A stretch of 6,096 bases of DNA from Alphaproteobacteria bacterium (GTDB lineage: Bacteria > Pseudomonadota > Alphaproteobacteria > Micropepsales > Micropepsaceae): the NCBI GenBank assembly GCA_003246795.1, contig QKCS01000223.1, positions 1 to 6,096 of the forward strand, read 5' to 3'. The notes under the pieces were generated by a model. It saw only the letters and a list, made by a program, of their open reading frames with translations, did not search any database and was not told where the DNA came from. Shown in pieces: positions 1 through 5,436 of the stretch. The position numbers were made by a program, and so were the translations under genes. Positions within the stretch are counted from its first letter, which is position 1, and every line of letters starts with the position of its first letter.

Positions 1-842
1 CGAGACCCACGAAACGCATGAGGGACGGCTCGCTCACGTTTGACGAGAGCCGTTGGTCGTGGCTCAAGATGTTGGAGCCGATCTACCGTCCGTTCATGCC
101 GAGCGACGCTGAAGTCCAAAGCGACATCCGTCGCCGCCTTACCGAAGCGGGCATACGCAATCCGCGCGCGGTCGAGCTGTTTTTCGCGTTGCGCATCCTG
201 CTTTCGCTCGCGTTGGGTCTCTGCGCGATCTTCCTGCTGCCGCTAATCTTCACGCGCCTCAAGGTGATGCCGCTCATGGGACTTGCGGCTGGACTTGCGT
301 TCGCGGGCTACCTACTTCCTGGATATGCAGTGACCTGGCTTGCCGCGCGCCGCAAGCGTCGCATCATCGAGGGCTTCCCCGACGCGCTCGACATGCTACT
401 CGTATGTGTTGAAGCGGGGCTATCACTCGAAGCCTCGGTGCAGAGGGTCGGCCGTGAGATCAAAAATGCCCACCCGCTGATTGCCGAAGAGTTCCGTCTC
501 GTCGGCAACGAAATGCTTGCAGGCAAGACGCGTCACGAAGCACTTCGCAGTCTCGGCGAACGTACTGGCGTCGCCGACGTGCGCGGCCTCGCCTCGCTGC
601 TCGTGCAAGCTGACCAGTTCGGAACGAGCGTCGCCCAGGCGCTACGCGTCCACGCGCTCGACATGCGCGCGAAACGCATACTGCGCGCCGAGGAACAAGC
701 GCACAAGATTCCGGTCAAACTCGCGTTCCCCCTAATGTTTGGTCTGATTCCGGTCGTTCTCATCATCACGCTCGCACCCGGCATTCTGCGTATCATCGAC
801 GTTCTCATACCGCTACTTGCCCGCGGTAAGGCTCCAATTTGA
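1..842 (+). CDS. tadC: Tad/Flp pilus inner-membrane platform protein TadC (5' end beyond window)
   Basis: This is a type II secretion F-domain protein of the TadC type, which with TadB forms the inner-membrane platform on which the TadA ATPase assembles Flp pilins. The frame is open to the left edge with no stop. The first ATG (18) has no Shine-Dalgarno sequence, and family members usually have another N-terminal membrane segment, so the true start is probably upstream. Counting from that ATG, membrane segments lie near residues 56-77, 83-107 and 234-258. The GspF core spans about 120-255, and residues 120-137 (FPDALDMLLVCVEAGLSL) are typical of TadC rather than TadB. The C-terminus is complete (TGA at 840-842). 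A TPR lipoprotein gene follows within 26 nt, as tadD follows tadC in known tad loci. The family assignment is firm; only the start is unresolved. Confidence 0.9.
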   Translation, partial: RPTKRMRDGSLTFDESRWSWLKMLEPIYRPFMPSDAEVQSDIRRRLTEAGIRNPRAVELFFALRILLSLALGLCAIFLLPLIFTRLKVMPLMGLAAGLAFAGYLLPGYAVTWLAARRKRRIIEGFPDALDMLLVCVEAGLSLEASVQRVGREIKNAHPLIAEEFRLVGNEMLAGKTRHEALRSLGERTGVADVRGLASLLVQADQFGTSVAQALRVHALDMRAKRILRAEEQAHKIPVKLAFPLMFGLIPVVLIITLAPGILRIIDVLIPLLARGKAPI

Positions 843-857
843 TGAGCCGAAGAAGAG

Positions 858-863
858 AGGAGG
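858..863 (+). promoter_or_regulatory. Shine-Dalgarno AGGAGG deciding the start of the first TPR lipoprotein
   Basis: A perfect AGGAGG ends 5 nt before the ATG at 869. Two in-frame alternatives exist: TTG at 839, and ATG at 842, which overlaps the tadC stop as TGATG. The 869 start is preferred because of this site and because it gives a compact lipoprotein signal peptide. A start at 842 would add nine residues, several of them charged, and cannot be fully excluded. Confidence 0.75.
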
Positions 864-868
864 CGCTC

Positions 869-1765
869 ATGCATTCACAAAGCGTTGGCCGTTCGGTCGT
901 GGTTAGTGCTCTTGTCATAGTGCTTGCCGCCTGCTCGACAATCTCCTCGCCGCAACCTGCGCCGTTTAGCATGAAAGTTGGCAAGGTCGACGAAACGGCA
1001 CTTGCCGAGGCACGTCAACTGTTCGGCGAAGGCACCATCGGTCTCGCGCTCGTTCGAACTCAAGACTACCTTGCGGCGAATCCAGGCTCAGCAACCGGTC
1101 ACAATCTCGCCGGCGCAATCCTTGATCGTCTCGGCCGCTTCGATCTCGCCGAACGTCACTATGAGAAGGCGCTGACGCTCCGGGCGGATTATTTGGCCGC
1201 GATTAACAACTACGGTCTCTCGAAGCTACAGCGGGCGCGTGCCACGAACCGCCTCGACCTCGAGGAAGACGCTGAAGTGCTTCTTTCGCAAGCACTTGAA
1301 CTTAGCGTTGACCCAGCCAAACTCGGCGCGAGCCACGAAGCCTTGCGCGCGGCGCTTGCGCCCCGCAAGCGGATTGATGCAGCGCCGCCGGCTGCGCTGC
1401 GCCGTCAGCCAACCGCTTGGCTCGAGCGACGCAGCGCAAACTATAGCTTCCTGGTGACAAGACCGTTGCAACCTGAGCCGGTCTTAGCCGATCTCGAAAT
1501 CGAACCCGCCCTCGTCTTCGTCACCCCAGGTGCAACGCTCAAACCCGCGCGCATCGCACTAGCGCCCACACGCGCACGTAAAATAAAGGTGTGGGCGTCG
1601 ATCGGCGGCGCGGCGCCGCGGCTCTTTGGTGCGACCTCGGGTCATTCGATCCTGACGCTGAAGCCGCCGAAAAAACCCGCTTGGTACCACCAGCTTGCAT
1701 CCATTCCGGCCGCAGCCGCGCGGAACGCGCGCACGGCGATCCTCAAATTCGCGAGGCTACCATGA
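869..1765 (+). CDS. TPR-containing lipoprotein, first TadD-like protein of the Tad operon
   Basis: A 298-aa putative lipoprotein. The N-terminus has a short basic region, a hydrophobic stretch (about residues 9-20) and a lipobox ending LAAC, so Cys22 would be lipidated and the protein anchored on the periplasmic side of a membrane. Two to three TPR-like helix pairs are visible at about 43-74, 75-108 and 109-145; the clearest carries GRFDLAERHYEKAL. TPR lipoproteins of the TadD type are thought to help assemble or localise the outer-membrane secretin complex of Tad pili. The second half (about 165-298) shows no TPR pattern, is rich in Pro, Ala and basic residues, and I do not recognise it. The gene follows tadC and overlaps the next lipoprotein gene by ATGA. 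TadD-like is the best guess, with a role distinct from the second copy. Confidence 0.8.
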   Translation: MHSQSVGRSVVVSALVIVLAACSTISSPQPAPFSMKVGKVDETALAEARQLFGEGTIGLALVRTQDYLAANPGSATGHNLAGAILDRLGRFDLAERHYEKALTLRADYLAAINNYGLSKLQRARATNRLDLEEDAEVLLSQALELSVDPAKLGASHEALRAALAPRKRIDAAPPAALRRQPTAWLERRSANYSFLVTRPLQPEPVLADLEIEPALVFVTPGATLKPARIALAPTRARKIKVWASIGGAAPRLFGATSGHSILTLKPPKKPAWYHQLASIPAAAARNARTAILKFARLP

Positions 1766-2658
1766 ACCCTGCTCTTCGCCTGCACGCGTGCGCGCTCGTC
1801 CTGATCGGTGCAGCCGTCACAGGTTGCACTTCCGACCCGACGTCCTTCCTTCAAGCTCCCGCGGCCGAGGCGCACGACCTCTCTGTACTCGCCCCCGGCT
1901 TTGCCGACCCCGACCGCGAGATCGCGCCCGAGGCCCTGCAACGAGCGGTGGCAAGCCTTCGTATGATCTTGCGTGCCGACCCGTCGAACGAAGACGCTCA
2001 AGTGAACCTAGGGGAAGTCTATCTGCGCCTTGGCCAGCCCAGTGAAGCGATGAGCCAGTTCACCGCCGCGCTTGCCTCATCGGCGGCGCATGCGCCGGTA
2101 GCTAAGCAGGGTGTCGGTCTCGCCTTCCTGAAACTCGGCGATCGCGACAGCGCCCGCAAATATCTTGGAGAAGCCGTAGCCTCCGATCCGACGCTCTGGC
2201 GCGCGCATCTTGGCCTCGGCCAAATCGCCGATCAGACGCGCGATTGGGTGGCAGCGGAGGCTGCCTACCAAGCCGCGCTCGTACTCAAGCCCCGGGCCGC
2301 CGCGCACAACAACCTTGGTCTCTCCTACGCGCGCCAGCGTCGCTACGATGAGGCGATCGAACAGTTTCAAGCATCGCTGGCGTTGAAGCAGGATCCGATC
2401 GTGCGCACGAATCTGCGCTTCGCACACGCGATGAAAGGCGACTATCTGAGCGCACTGGTGGGCGTCGCAAAAGAGAACTTGCCCGATGCGCTAAACAACG
2501 TCGGCTACGCGGCCATGCTGCGTGGCGACTTCGATGCAGCTGAAGCCTATTTCACACGTGCGATCGAGGCGAGTGCCTCCCATCATCGAATTGCTGCTGA
2601 CAATCTGCAGCTCTTGAAGGATTTGCGTCACATGAAGGTCGCGAAAGCCGCGCCGTGA
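1762..2658 (+). CDS. tadD: TPR lipoprotein, TadD-like Tad pilus assembly protein (second copy)
   Basis: A 298-aa lipoprotein with signal peptide and lipobox VTGC (Cys22). About six consecutive TPR units follow: roughly residues 75-108, 110-143, 144-177, 178-211, 212-240 and 241-272. The clearest are AHNNLGLSYARQRRYDEAIE (181-200) and ALNNVGYAAMLRGDFDAAEA (243-262). This full TPR array makes it a better TadD candidate than its upstream neighbour. TadD-type lipoproteins act in the periplasm or at the outer membrane in secretin assembly for Flp/Tad pili. The frame stays open upstream to 1591, but the ATG at 1762 is chosen because it begins the signal peptide, overlaps the previous stop as ATGA, and has GAGG 5 nt before it. 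The 3' end overlaps cpaA as GTGA. Translational coupling through the operon is likely. Confidence 0.87.
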   Translation: MNPALRLHACALVLIGAAVTGCTSDPTSFLQAPAAEAHDLSVLAPGFADPDREIAPEALQRAVASLRMILRADPSNEDAQVNLGEVYLRLGQPSEAMSQFTAALASSAAHAPVAKQGVGLAFLKLGDRDSARKYLGEAVASDPTLWRAHLGLGQIADQTRDWVAAEAAYQAALVLKPRAAAHNNLGLSYARQRRYDEAIEQFQASLALKQDPIVRTNLRFAHAMKGDYLSALVGVAKENLPDALNNVGYAAMLRGDFDAAEAYFTRAIEASASHHRIAADNLQLLKDLRHMKVAKAAP

Positions 2659-3161
2659 TCCTGGCCCTGAACCTGATCTTTTTCGGCTTGTTGGTCGTCT
2701 GTGCGATCGCAGACATCCTTCATCTGCGTATTCCAAACGTGCTCGTGGCAATGTTGTTGGCTGCGTTTGTCGTTGGTTGTATCGCAGTACCGCCAAAAGC
2801 GCTTCTGTTCGATCATGTTGCGCCAGCGGCCGTGGTGTTCGCGCTCACGTTTGGCCTCTTCGCGTTCGGAGGATTCGGGGGTGGCGATGTAAAACTTCTC
2901 ACAGTTGCAGTGCTTTGGGTCGGGGCAGCTCATCTCGGCTCCTTCCTGATCGCGCTCGCGCTCTACGGTGCCGTCGCAGCGCTTGTCTTTGCCGTGTTTA
3001 GAACGCAAGTGGTTGCTGCACTCGCCTGGACGGGCGCACAAATCGGCCGCACGGTTCCTGTTCCGGCGTCGCTCGAATCCGGTAAGTCGATTCCTTACGG
3101 TGTAGTCATTGCCGCGGCTGCACTTAGCGTCGGACCTAGCGTCTGGGGAGGTGTCCAATGA
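2655..3161 (+). CDS. cpaA: Prepilin peptidase, CpaA/TadV type (A24 family)
   Basis: A 168-aa polytopic inner-membrane aspartic protease that would cleave the leader peptides of Flp prepilin and pseudopilins. Both catalytic aspartates of the A24 family are visible: Asp20 in ADILHLRIPN and Asp78 in the hallmark GxGD motif GGGDVK (75-80). The length fits the short CpaA/TadV branch, which lacks the N-terminal methyltransferase domain of PilD. Hydrophobic segments lie near residues 2-19, 29-46, 56-74, 82-115 (probably two passes) and 148-166. The start is a GTG overlapping the previous stop (GTGA) without a good Shine-Dalgarno sequence, which suggests translational coupling. The stop overlaps the next gene as ATGA. 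In many tad loci this gene sits at the 5' end next to flp; here it lies after the tadD-like genes. Confidence 0.92.
   Translation: MILALNLIFFGLLVVCAIADILHLRIPNVLVAMLLAAFVVGCIAVPPKALLFDHVAPAAVVFALTFGLFAFGGFGGGDVKLLTVAVLWVGAAHLGSFLIALALYGAVAALVFAVFRTQVVAALAWTGAQIGRTVPVPASLESGKSIPYGVVIAAAALSVGPSVWGGVQ
3147..3151 (+). promoter_or_regulatory. Strong Shine-Dalgarno for the DnaB-type ATPase gene
   Basis: GGAGG lies inside the last codons of cpaA, 6 nt before the ATG at 3158 that overlaps the cpaA stop codon. The downstream gene therefore has its own strong ribosome site as well as the 4-nt overlap, which supports both the start choice and genuine expression. Confidence 0.75.
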
Positions 3162-4156
3162 AGTCGAGGGGTGTGATCGACACGGCGGCGATCATCAAGG
3201 AAATTGAACGCCAAAACGCGATGAAGGGCTTAGGTTGGCGCACCTTTGACACCGCCGACTTTGGCGTGGGCGCGGGTGAACTGGCTATCGTCGCTGGCCG
3301 CCCGGGTCATGGCAAGACGACAGTGCTGATGAACACGCTCGTCCACTGGCTCGAGACCTACCCGGACGAAACCTTCGTGCTGATCAGCCACGAGGTACCT
3401 GTCCAAGCCGTGATTCTCAAGCTCATGTCGATTCTGACACGCCATGTCGGCGGCACGGGCTGGTCATACAACGACCTTCGCACCGCACTCCGGAACGCGG
3501 AGAAGGCCTTATCCGAGGGCCTGCTGGCCGCCGACGTGGCTGCCGCGCTCCGCAAGCTCGCCGAACTCGAAAGCCGACTGCGGGTCGTGTATCAACCGGA
3601 TTGGACAGTCGAGGAAGTCAGCGCGTACCTGAAGAGTGTCGCTGCGGAGGGGCGCAAGATCGGCGGCGTCTTCGTCGACTACCTGCAACTGATCCCTGCT
3701 CCGACGAGTCTGAACTACGAATCGCGCGATCACCAGATCTCAACCACTGCGAAATACTTGAAGCGCACCGCCGTCGAAATCAGCGCGCCGATGATGGTCG
3801 CTGCACAAATTAGCCGCGAGGTCGCCTCGAACGTCGACTACATTCCCGGCTCCTCGCTCGAGGACGAGCGCGTTTTGCGCGAAATTATCAAGCGTCGACC
3901 GCAACTTCATCACGTGGGCGAAGGTGGGGGCGACCAGGAAGCCGACCTTGTGCTTGGTATATTGAACTTTCGCGCAGAGCTTGTCTCGGCCGCGGAAACC
4001 GACGGTATGAATTCAGAACAGGTCGCCGTCTCAGGAGACGCGAGCCCGTTCGAGATCCTGGTTTTGAAGAACCGCTACGGTCGACTAATCACCGCTCCAA
4101 TGATTATCGAGCTCAAAAGCGGCTACATCCGCGACCAAGGCGTTTTCGGGAAATAA
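3158..4156 (+). CDS. DnaB-type RecA-fold ATPase (helicase C-terminal domain only) in the Tad operon
   Basis: A 332-aa protein that matches the C-terminal ATPase domain of replicative helicase DnaB (superfamily 4) and lacks the DnaB N-terminal domain. Visible motifs, in order, are: Walker A GRPGHGKT (47-54, Lys53); an H1a-like segment FVLISHEVP with Glu79 as candidate catalytic base; Walker B VFVDYLQLI (171-179, Asp174), nearly the DnaB form IDYLQL; an H3-like AAQISREV with Gln217; an H4-like KRRPQLHHVGEG...DQEADLVL (245-266); and the Lys/Arg-finger motif KNRYGR (304-309), equivalent to KxRNG. The ATPase residues look intact, so ATP hydrolysis and ring formation are plausible. It overlaps cpaA as ATGA and ends the operon. 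It is not a known Tad component; its role may lie in DNA handling or be a repurposed motor or regulator. Family call is firm, function unknown. Confidence 0.85.
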   Translation: MKSRGVIDTAAIIKEIERQNAMKGLGWRTFDTADFGVGAGELAIVAGRPGHGKTTVLMNTLVHWLETYPDETFVLISHEVPVQAVILKLMSILTRHVGGTGWSYNDLRTALRNAEKALSEGLLAADVAAALRKLAELESRLRVVYQPDWTVEEVSAYLKSVAAEGRKIGGVFVDYLQLIPAPTSLNYESRDHQISTTAKYLKRTAVEISAPMMVAAQISREVASNVDYIPGSSLEDERVLREIIKRRPQLHHVGEGGGDQEADLVLGILNFRAELVSAAETDGMNSEQVAVSGDASPFEILVLKNRYGRLITAPMIIELKSGYIRDQGVFGK

Positions 4157-4163
4157 CATCGTT

Positions 4164-4188
4164 CGCCATAGGTGTGCGCACCGTGGCG
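4164..4188. terminator. GC-rich stem-loop between convergent genes, candidate terminator without U-tract
   Basis: CGCCA (4164-4168) pairs with TGGCG (4184-4188), and inside it GGTG (4171-4174) pairs with CACC (4179-4182) around a TGCG loop, with a small internal bulge. The stem begins 7 nt after the stop of the DnaB-type gene and lies 63 nt beyond the stop of the converging minus-strand gene. No run of T follows on either strand, so it would be a non-canonical terminator or an mRNA 3'-end stabiliser. Confidence 0.4.
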
Positions 4189-4251
4189 TGACCAGCCAGA
4201 TACGACAGCGCTGCCTACTGGTTCGATTTGGCTTGGGCGCTATCAAGTCCT

Positions 4252-4830
4252 TCAGCGCAGCGTCCGAACGCGTCCCTGATTGGTGTAGCAGTGCGCGCGG
4301 GACCCGCTGGCGCCCCACCGGAGGACCAGGACGCCCGGGCATTGATTTCCGGCAAATCCTGAACGGTTCGACATCACGTCGACCGCGCCCCGCCCGCGAA
4401 TTTGCAGAAGGCTCGAGCGCGGCGGCTTCGGCGGTTCGCTCACAGCCTCCGCGTGCCGAGCATTCGTGATGATGACCCGCGCGACAGAACGCGCGACCCG
4501 CACCTCGCCGGGTTCGCTCCGACGGAAGCGCCGGTCGTAGCGACGGTCGTAATCGCGCGCATAACCGCCCATCAGACGACTGCGCCACCGGGCGTCGGAC
4601 CAGACCATCGGATCGGATGACGCACGCCGTGCATATCCGCGCGCACCCTCGCCCAAATAGTCGCGTGTGTGGTAGCGTGGGCCACGCTTCGCGCAGCGAG
4701 TGACGCCGAAGCCGTCGCTGGCCACCATCGGATTGTCACGATCGCGGCTGCATGGCCGCGCCGCGGCATCGCCTATCGTGAGCGCAGAGATTGCAAAAGC
4801 GACGATCGCCACAAGAAGAGTCTTCCCCAT
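4252..4830 (-). CDS. Hypothetical exported Arg-rich protein with four cysteines
   Basis: A 192-aa protein I do not recognise. The N-terminus looks like a classical signal peptide: Lys3, a hydrophobic core at about 4-19, and GDAAA near 20-24 as cleavage region. No lipobox cysteine is placed correctly, since Cys27 falls after the likely cleavage site. The mature part is rich in Arg, Gly and Tyr and has an ARDYDRRYDRRFRR stretch (91-104). It has exactly four Cys (27, 46, 164, 181), which could form two disulfides in the periplasm. The C-terminal segment has a CPGVLVLRWG...AHCY pattern (164-182), which may be a small folded domain. The ATG at 4830 has only a GGGGA-type ribosome site at 4837-4841. 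The gene converges on the Tad operon. Signal peptide and codon pattern favour it over the overlapping plus-strand frames. Confidence 0.65.
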   Translation of the reverse strand: MGKTLLVAIVAFAISALTIGDAAARPCSRDRDNPMVASDGFGVTRCAKRGPRYHTRDYLGEGARGYARRASSDPMVWSDARWRSRLMGGYARDYDRRYDRRFRRSEPGEVRVARSVARVIITNARHAEAVSEPPKPPRSSLLQIRGRGAVDVMSNRSGFAGNQCPGVLVLRWGASGSRAHCYTNQGRVRTLR

Positions 4831-4853
4831 ACCATGTCCCCAAAAAACGCCGG

Positions 4854-4869
4854 AGGTTCCCCAGAACCT
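4854..4869. repeat. Perfect interrupted palindrome in the leader of the exported-protein gene
   Basis: AGGTTC-CCCA-GAACCT, a perfect 6-bp inverted repeat with a 4-nt centre, 23-39 nt upstream of the minus-strand ATG at 4830. Read on the minus strand, the stem is followed within about 7 nt by a run of six T (4842-4847), so the leader transcript could form a weak terminator-like hairpin. The palindrome could equally be a protein-binding operator. Confidence 0.5.
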
Positions 4870-4890
4870 TTAGTTCATGCTAACACACGC

Positions 4891-4910
4891 TGACGCGGTG
4901 CTTGCGTCAA
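4891..4910 (-). promoter_or_regulatory. Inverted repeat TGACGC-N7-GCGTCA overlapping a possible -35 element
   Basis: TGACGC (4891-4896) and GCGTCA (4904-4909) form a perfect 6-bp inverted repeat. On the minus strand, TTGACG (4910-4905) matches a sigma-70 -35 box. At 17-nt spacing the -10 would be TGTGTT, which is a poor match. It is placed sensibly for transcription of the exported-protein gene, but the promoter call is weak; a repressor site over the -35 is one reading. Confidence 0.3.
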
Positions 4911-4913
4911 TTT

Positions 4914-4949
4914 GGGAGCGTTGAGTCGCCACTTGAGCTTAACGCTCTC
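4914..4949 (+). repeat. Long imperfect stem-loop in the gene-free stretch
   Basis: GAGCGTT (4916-4922) pairs perfectly with AACGCTC (4941-4947). The stem extends outward with one G-T wobble and one G-C pair, and inward by G-T, A-T, G-C and T-G pairs, leaving a loop of about 10 nt. Its wobbles would be allowed in a plus-strand RNA but would be C-A mismatches on the minus strand, so if it acts as RNA it is more stable in the plus orientation. No adjacent T-run or gene assigns it a role. Confidence 0.4.
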
Positions 4950-5041
4950 CGCGAATTCACGGCGCAGGTCGGTTAATGCCTTTGTACGTGTCCTGCGGGG
5001 CGCAAAAGGCGCTGGTCCGCCGCCTGCAAAACGGTTAGCTG

Positions 5042-5263
5042 GTGGCGCTCGGCTTCCATCGCGCGGCGACAGCGCTAATGTGCGTGGACGCGGCCGTGAA
5101 GAACGCGATGGCGGCTGCCGGCACGCCCTGCACTGGGACGCAACAGGCGTCGGTTGCGGCTTCTGCAGTCCATGCGCAGACCCCTGCGCCGCGTCAGGCG
5201 GCTGACCCCGTGTACCGGGCGCCGATGCGCGAGTGTCGCCCTATGGCGCCGATGGTTGGCTAA
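5042..5263 (+). CDS. Doubtful small ORF with strong third-position GC bias
   Basis: A 73-codon frame from a GTG at 5042, or 61 codons from the ATG at 5078. No Shine-Dalgarno sequence precedes either start, and an in-frame TAG lies two codons upstream of the GTG. Most codons end in G or C in the manner of the neighbouring genes, which suggests present or past coding. The predicted peptide is Ala-rich with three Cys and no domain I recognise. It may be a gene remnant, a small protein, or chance in GC-rich DNA. Confidence 0.22.
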   Translation: MALGFHRAATALMCVDAAVKNAMAAAGTPCTGTQQASVAASAVHAQTPAPRQAADPVYRAPMRECRPMAPMVG

Positions 5264-5269
5264 TCGGCG
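5247..5269 (+). repeat. Hairpin across the stop codon of the doubtful small ORF
   Basis: CGCCGAT (5247-5253) is a perfect complement of ATCGGCG (5263-5269) around a 9-nt loop that contains most of the TAA stop (5261-5263). No T-run follows. The left arm belongs to a 10-bp direct repeat, GGCGCCGATG, at 5218-5227 and 5245-5254. Confidence 0.4.
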
Positions 5270-5341
5270 TAAGGACTCGAACCAAAATGGAGGTAGTAGC
5301 AGTCCGGAAACGGGCGGCCCCATTTTTCTCGCGAACAGGGA

Positions 5342-5434
5342 CGGGCGGGAAAACGTTGGCATGCTCTCGCAAAAAGCTTCGTCCTCCCGCCCGGTGGCTT
5401 TCCCGCGAATCGTGGCGGGAAAGCAAGCGGGAAG
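5342..5434. repeat. Cluster of GCGGGAA-type motifs in both orientations
   Basis: Within about 95 bases the core GCGGGA occurs five times: direct at 5346-5350 (GGCGGGAAAA context), 5415-5420 (GGCGGGAAAG) and 5428-5433 (GCGGGAAG), and inverted at 5385-5390 (TCCCGC) and 5401-5406 (TTTCCCGC). CGGGCGGGA (5342-5350) pairs with TCCCGCCCG (5385-5393), and 5397-5406 pairs perfectly with 5415-5424. The cluster lies just beyond the 3' end of the 37-aa gene on its coding strand. Confidence 0.55.
5397..5424 (-). terminator. Perfect 10-bp hairpin after the 37-aa gene, candidate terminator
   Basis: GCTTTCCCGC (5397-5406) and GCGGGAAAGC (5415-5424) are exact complements with an 8-nt loop. The hairpin starts 12 nt after the stop codon of the minus-strand 37-aa gene. 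No T-run follows immediately; the nearest on the minus strand is five T at 5371-5375, about 20 nt further. It is therefore a strong 3' stem but not a textbook intrinsic terminator. Confidence 0.5.
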
Positions 5435-5436
5435 CG

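Larger units (their letters stand above)
4831..5436. other. Stretch of about 600 bases without a convincing gene
   Basis: Between the divergent start of the exported-protein gene and the stop of the 37-aa gene I see no ORF with a good start, ribosome site and recognisable product. The stretch contains the inverted repeats at 4854-4869, 4891-4909, 4914-4949, 5247-5269, 5342-5393 and 5397-5424, plus one weak open frame (5042-5263). I found no tRNA. GGACTCGAACC at 5272-5282 resembles a reversed T-loop, but its flanks do not form a T-stem. Confidence 0.6.

Noticed and set aside
1591..1761. A 57-codon upstream extension of the second TPR lipoprotein.
   Set aside because: It overlaps the first lipoprotein gene fully and would bury the signal peptide and lipobox; the ATG at 1762 with an ATGA overlap is far better.
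2628..3158. A 176-codon minus-strand frame covering cpaA.
   Set aside because: It is exactly antisense to a gene with both catalytic aspartates of the A24 family, and its Cys/Arg/His-rich product looks non-coding.
4085..4588. A 167-codon minus-strand frame overlapping the end of the DnaB-type gene and the exported-protein gene.
   Set aside because: It overlaps two better-supported genes in other frames, has no signal or domain, and reads as an Arg/Ala-rich shadow.
4912..5205. A 97-codon plus-strand frame starting at TTG.
   Set aside because: It has a rare start, no ribosome site, Arg/Gly/Pro-rich low-complexity translation, and overlaps the better GC3 frame at 5042.
5264..5330. GGACTCGAACC at 5272-5282 looks like the T-loop of a minus-strand tRNA.
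   Set aside because: The flanking bases do not form a five-base T-stem beyond the two G-C pairs, and no anticodon or acceptor stem can be drawn.
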